DNA from: Clostridium sp. BJN0001
GTDB lineage: Bacteria; Bacillota; Clostridia; Clostridiales; Clostridiaceae
Length of the DNA: 64,000 nucleotides
Direction of reading: 5' to 3'
NCBI RefSeq assembly: GCF_022869825.1
Contig: NZ_CP094971.1
Location: 2,076,001-2,140,000, forward strand
Of the stretch, positions 57,427-64,000 are shown one piece after another (within the stretch, counting starts at the first letter, position 1; each line of letters opens with the position of its first letter). The notes beneath the pieces are model-generated. The model was not told the origin of the DNA. It saw nothing but the letters and a program-made list of their open reading frames with translations, and did no database searches. The position numbers were made by a program, and so were the translations under genes.

Positions 57427-58770
57427 TTATTTTCCTGCTACTGATAAGCCCTCTACTATAACAGAAGGACTTCCAATACTACTCATTGGAAATTTAAGAT
57501 CATTTCCAATATCAGTTATATTCTTTAAAAAGTCAAAGAAGTTTCCAGCAACTGTTATCTGTTGGACAGGTCTTCCCTTTTTTCCGTGACTTACTACAAA
57601 TCCCTTAGCTGCAAGAGAAAATTCTCCAGTAATTGCATTTGCACCCGAGTGTAGTCCATTAAATTCTGTAATAATAAGTCCATTATCTATTTCTTTTAGT
57701 AATTGATCAAATCCCTTATTTCCTTTTTTTATATACATGTTTGAAGGTGATATTCCTATAGTTGATGCATAAGAAGATTTAAATCCATTACCTGTTGATT
57801 TAACATTCGCTTTGCTCGCAGTTTTTAAATTATATAAAAATGTTTTTAATGTTCCATTTTTTATAATTTCTTTACTAAAAGTAGCAACTCCTTCATCATC
57901 AAAAGGTGTAGATGAAAGTCCTCCTTCTAAATGAGGATCATCAACTAAAGTTACTATATTAGATGCTACTTTTTCTCCTTCTTTATCTTTTAAAAGTGAT
58001 AATCCCTTTTGAACATTTTCAGAATTAAATACTGAGCAAAATGTTGAGAGAAGAGAAGACATTGCTTCATTATTAACAATTATCTTATACTTTGAAGAAG
58101 GAACACTTTTTCCACCAATTCTAGATAATGCATCATTAACAGCTTCCTTAGCAACTTCTTTGGGATCTATTTTTTCTATATCATCTTCTATTCTATACCC
58201 AATTCCATCAAATTTATCTTTTCCATCAGATACTATTGGTATTACATATGCACTTAATGAATTATCTCTATTTTTTAAATTAAGTCCTTTAGAATTAATT
58301 ATTCCATAAGATGCTTTTCCATATCCTGCTGTGCATCCTCCAAAACTAACAATTTTATCAGATAATTTTCTACATTCTTTTTCCATATTAATTGCAAGAG
58401 AAATAAGCTTATCAGAATGTATTTCATCTAATGAATCATTGTAAGTATTAAGTTTTTTATATTCCTTGTCACCTTCATAAATAAACTGTTTATCTTCGTT
58501 CTCTATTGCTAGTGCAGCACTTTTTGCATTTTTTATAAGCATATCTATTGCAGCATCATCTGCTATTTCTGTATATGAATATCCCATTTTACCATTTATT
58601 TTACCTCTAAATGAAAGTCCAAAACTCTTATTCATTTTGTACTTTTCTACTTCACCTTCATATACATTTATACTCATACTTTCGCTGTCCATATAATAAA
58701 CTTCGTATTCATTAAATCCATTTTCAATTGCTTTTTTAAATAATTTTTTAGTAAAAAGTTCTAGTTCCAT
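57427..58770 (-). CDS. tldE: TldE/PmbA, partner of TldD protease
   Basis: 447 residues of the TldD/TldE family, without the HExxxH motif, so it is the non-catalytic partner. TldD/E together form a metalloprotease that takes an unfolded peptide through a narrow cavity; known jobs include microcin B17 maturation and CcdA turnover in E. coli. One base separates it from tldD upstream. No peptide-toxin gene is nearby. Confidence 0.92.
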   Translation of the reverse strand: MELELFTKKLFKKAIENGFNEYEVYYMDSESMSINVYEGEVEKYKMNKSFGLSFRGKINGKMGYSYTEIADDAAIDMLIKNAKSAALAIENEDKQFIYEGDKEYKKLNTYNDSLDEIHSDKLISLAINMEKECRKLSDKIVSFGGCTAGYGKASYGIINSKGLNLKNRDNSLSAYVIPIVSDGKDKFDGIGYRIEDDIEKIDPKEVAKEAVNDALSRIGGKSVPSSKYKIIVNNEAMSSLLSTFCSVFNSENVQKGLSLLKDKEGEKVASNIVTLVDDPHLEGGLSSTPFDDEGVATFSKEIIKNGTLKTFLYNLKTASKANVKSTGNGFKSSYASTIGISPSNMYIKKGNKGFDQLLKEIDNGLIITEFNGLHSGANAITGEFSLAAKGFVVSHGKKGRPVQQITVAGNFFDFLKNITDIGNDLKFPMSSIGSPSVIVEGLSVAGK

Positions 58771-58771
58771 T

Positions 58772-60154
58772 CTACTTACCTCCTACAGTCATATCTCTTA
58801 CTCTAATCATAGGCTGACCCACATTAGCTGGTATATTACCTGAAGAAGCTCCACATACTCCTTGTGCAAGTTCTAGGTTATCCGAAACCATATCTATATT
58901 CAAAAGTACTTCACTGCCTTTACCTATGAGGCTTGCTCCTCTTACAGGTTCACTAATAACTCCATTTCTTACTAAATATCCTTCAGAAACTGCAAAATTA
59001 AATTCTCCTGTTACAGGATTTACAGAACCTCCTCCAAGTTTTCTTGCATAAAGGCCTTCTGATATTGATTTAATTATATCTTCCTTTTTATCTTTTCCTT
59101 TAGCTATATACGTGTTAGTCATTCTTGATGTAGGCGCATACTTATAACTTTGTCTTCTTGAATTTCCAGTAGACTCAATGTTCATTCTACGCCCATTAAG
59201 TTTATCTACCATATAGCTTTTTAAAATTCCATCTTTAATCAAAATATTCTTTTGAGTTTCATGTCCTTCATCATCAACATTACTAGATCCCCAGGCATTT
59301 TTAATTGTTCCGTCATCAACTGCAGTAACTACAGATGATGCTATTTTCTGTCCTAACTTTCCAGCAAATACAGAATTTCCTTTAGCAACAGAACTTGCCT
59401 CTAATGCATGACCACATGCTTCATGAAATATTACTCCTCCAAAACCATTGTCCATTGCAACAGTCATATTACCAGCAGGGCATTCTCTTGCATTAATCAT
59501 AGTATGTGCAGTTCTTGCTGCTTCTTTTCCTGCCTTTTCTGGATCTACTATATCAAACATTTCAATTCCCATTTGTCTTCCTGGAGCTTCAGTACCTGTT
59601 TGTTTTTCATTATCTTTAGTTGCTATAGCACTTACTCTTAATCTTGTAAGAACTCTTGTATCTTCAGTATAAAGCCCATCTGTATTGGCTATAAGTACAT
59701 TCTGCTGACTGTCATTATATCCTGCTATAACCTGGCTAATATCATTACTATAATTCTTAGCCCCATTATATGCACTTTTTATAATATCTATCTTCTTATT
59801 GTATGCCACATCTTTAGGATAAAATAAAATAGGATGAATTGTCTGTATCTTTTTTTCGTTTATAATTATTGTTTTAGATATATCTCTAATTTCACCTAAT
59901 GCTAAAGCTGCATCTTCAGCTACTCTTAGAAGACTTTCAAGGCTATTATTATTTGTATACGCATATACACTTTTCAAATTTTTAAATATTCTTATTCCTA
60001 TTCCATATTTTCTGCCACCAATAGCATCTTCAACTTTACCATCAATAAATGAAATTGCATTACTTGTCTTATCATCTTCAAATATTTCTGCAAAATCTCC
60101 ACCTGTTATAAGGCATTTAGATAGAACTTCTTTTACTACTTTTTTATTAAGCAT
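58772..60154 (-). CDS. tldD: TldD metalloprotease
   Basis: 460 residues. The zinc motif HEACGHALEA (HExxxH) is intact, and the DDEGHETQ and GEFNFAVSEGYLV stretches match the family. It forms a heterodimer with TldE, which follows in the same operon. GGGAGGATTCAT precedes ATG 60154. Confidence 0.94.
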   Translation of the reverse strand: MLNKKVVKEVLSKCLITGGDFAEIFEDDKTSNAISFIDGKVEDAIGGRKYGIGIRIFKNLKSVYAYTNNNSLESLLRVAEDAALALGEIRDISKTIIINEKKIQTIHPILFYPKDVAYNKKIDIIKSAYNGAKNYSNDISQVIAGYNDSQQNVLIANTDGLYTEDTRVLTRLRVSAIATKDNEKQTGTEAPGRQMGIEMFDIVDPEKAGKEAARTAHTMINARECPAGNMTVAMDNGFGGVIFHEACGHALEASSVAKGNSVFAGKLGQKIASSVVTAVDDGTIKNAWGSSNVDDEGHETQKNILIKDGILKSYMVDKLNGRRMNIESTGNSRRQSYKYAPTSRMTNTYIAKGKDKKEDIIKSISEGLYARKLGGGSVNPVTGEFNFAVSEGYLVRNGVISEPVRGASLIGKGSEVLLNIDMVSDNLELAQGVCGASSGNIPANVGQPMIRVRDMTVGGK

Positions 60155-60246
60155 ATGAATCCTCCCTAAATCTATTTCTAATTCTATTTTATATCAATTT
60201 TAATTATATTTAATCACATTATAATAAATATTATACTATTGTACAA

Positions 60247-61137
60247 TTATTGTATAGTCATAAAAGAATATCCGTTTTGCTTTAAATAGTCTATAATTCT
60301 TGGAAGCGCCTTATATGTTTCTTCTTTTCCCTCACTATCATGCATTAAAAAAACCACCTTTTCCTTTTCTGCTATCGAGTTAACCGCATCATCATATAAT
60401 TCATCTGCACTTTTTTTCTTTTTTCCTTCAGCATCTTTATTTAACGAATTCCAATCAATATAACTATATCCCTCATCTTCAAGAATCTTATCTATTTCTT
60501 CCTCATTATTCCATGACATATGGCCACCAGGGAAACGAATAATATTAGTCTTAAAATCATCTCCTAGAACAGCTTTTAATGAATTATTACATTTTTCTAT
60601 TTCATTCATAAAAGCCTCTGCATCAACATTTCTTCCTGGATACAAAACTTTATACTTATGTGTATATGTATGGTTTCCAATAGCATGTCCATCTTCATAT
60701 TCACGTTTTACTATTGCTTTAGTTTTTTCAGATGAATCTAAAGATTTTCCAAGAATAAAAAATGTTGCTTTTACATCTTCACTATCTAAAATATCAAGAA
60801 TTTTAGGTGTAATATTTTCTGATGGACCATCATCAAATGTCAAATATGCAACTTTTCGACCATCTGCACCTTCAGGCATAGTCCCTTTAAGTTGATCATT
60901 AATATAATTCTGAATATATTGTCCACTTTCTACGTAGGATGATTTTTCTTCTTTATTTTGATTAGTAACTTCATTAGAAGCATTTACAATATTTTGTTTG
61001 GTGTAAACCATTTTTTTTGCAAATAAAACACTTATAAGTATTGTAAATATCGCTGCAAAAACAAATAAAATTAACATTCTATTTTTAGTCTTAATCTTTT
61101 TTTTTGAAGCATGTCTATTTTTATTTTCTATATTCAT
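60247..61137 (-). CDS. Membrane-anchored polysaccharide deacetylase
   Basis: 296 residues: cationic N-terminus, one membrane helix (about 22-42) and a NodB-homology domain. The five motifs are present: TFDDGPS, HTYTHKY, RFPGGHMSWN, YIDWN and the final LMHDSEG. It probably deacetylates peptidoglycan GlcNAc or MurNAc at the cell surface, giving lysozyme resistance, or acts in cortex formation; which one is not decidable here. Confidence 0.9.
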   Translation of the reverse strand: MNIENKNRHASKKKIKTKNRMLILFVFAAIFTILISVLFAKKMVYTKQNIVNASNEVTNQNKEEKSSYVESGQYIQNYINDQLKGTMPEGADGRKVAYLTFDDGPSENITPKILDILDSEDVKATFFILGKSLDSSEKTKAIVKREYEDGHAIGNHTYTHKYKVLYPGRNVDAEAFMNEIEKCNNSLKAVLGDDFKTNIIRFPGGHMSWNNEEEIDKILEDEGYSYIDWNSLNKDAEGKKKKSADELYDDAVNSIAEKEKVVFLMHDSEGKEETYKALPRIIDYLKQNGYSFMTIQ

Positions 61138-61216
61138 TCTTACTCTCCATCCCCATATATAAATGTTTTATAACACTATTATTACTATTCTTTATATAAA
61201 AAAATATTATTATATA

Positions 61217-61245
61217 AACAAAAAAAGCCGAATTATCATCGACTT
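61217..61245 (-). terminator. Terminator after the rRNA operon and tRNA-Asn
   Basis: Minus strand AGTCGA-TGATAAT-TCGGCT (one G-U) followed by TTTTTTTGTTT. Confidence 0.72.
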
Positions 61246-61264
61246 TACTGTTACAATATTAAAA

Positions 61265-61339
<75 letters not shown>

Positions 61340-61344
61340 ACGTT

Positions 61345-61371
61345 ATTTTGAAAGATTTGTTCTTTCAAAAT
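61345..61371 (-). other. Stem-loop between 23S rRNA and tRNA-Asn
   Basis: ATTTTGAAAGA and TCTTTCAAAAT pair perfectly over 11 bp around a 5-nt loop. It has no T-run, so it is probably an rRNA processing stem. Confidence 0.6.
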
Positions 61372-61406
61372 TGCATATAAATCATGTATTACAACTTTTT
61401 TAATTT

Positions 61407-64000
<2,594 letters not shown>

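Overview
The window is a chromosomal segment of a spore-forming, anaerobic Clostridium (sensu stricto type). The evidence is very AT-rich protein genes, frequent TTG/GTG starts behind strong AGGAGG-type ribosome binding sites, many sporulation genes (yyaC, spoIIID, spoIIQ-like, spoIID, spoIIR, sipL-like, yabG, cotS family), thlA thiolase and a standard F1Fo ATP synthase operon. Gene content and order look like a core clostridial backbone. I see no phage, insertion sequence or CRISPR array. The species cannot be fixed from the sequence alone. Nearly all genes lie on the minus strand.

Layout. 1-2110: 3'-truncated metK with a SAM-I riboswitch and leader terminator, then a seven-gene tRNA array (Tyr-Val-Thr-Tyr-Val-Thr-Tyr in transcription order). 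2268-8689: cell-shape and sporulation block (secreted hypothetical, yyaC, mbl/mreB, spoIIID, spoIIQ-like, spoIID, murA, ywmB). 8890-15124: atpB-E-F-H-A-G-D-C, preceded by about 750 bp without a gene. 15876-24641: thlA, wecB-like epimerase, dCMP deaminase, upp, rpiB, tsaC/ywlC, a membrane hypothetical, prfA and a DUF1385-PrmC fusion. 24836-36436: rpmE, a diglucosyl-diacylglycerol-synthase-like glycosyltransferase, rho, pyrG, a small unknown, DUF1934, a PP-loop tRNA-modification-like protein, spoIIR, ispE, and cphB-cphA for cyanophycin. 36592-39739: sipL-like coat gene, a candidate orphan small RNA, veg and yabG. 39907-46260: a spore-surface island of CotS-type kinases, a pseudokinase and two paralogous GT4 glycosyltransferases. 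46320-61137: solute-binding-like protein, Cys-rich coat candidate, HtrA, a degenerate alpha/beta hydrolase, tsaD, a RusA-like nuclease, SGNH esterase, FAD oxidoreductase, LtaS-like sulfatase, HAD phosphatase, tldE/tldD and a polysaccharide deacetylase. 61217-64000: the 3' part of an rRNA operon (partial 23S followed directly by tRNA-Asn, with no 5S between).

How the parts fit. Several genes carry recognisable sporulation promoters: a sigma-F-like site before the spoIIQ-like gene, and close sigma-K matches (mACm-N16-CATANNNTA) before yabG, the CotS operon and the Cys-rich protein. This ties the CotS/glycosyltransferase island and the Cys-rich protein to late mother-cell expression. The most notable unexplained element is a + strand transcription unit at 38291-38422: a sigma-A promoter, a 5' hairpin, two perfect TACCCTTTTA repeats and a strong terminator with no reading frame, which I predict to be a roughly 97-nt regulatory RNA.
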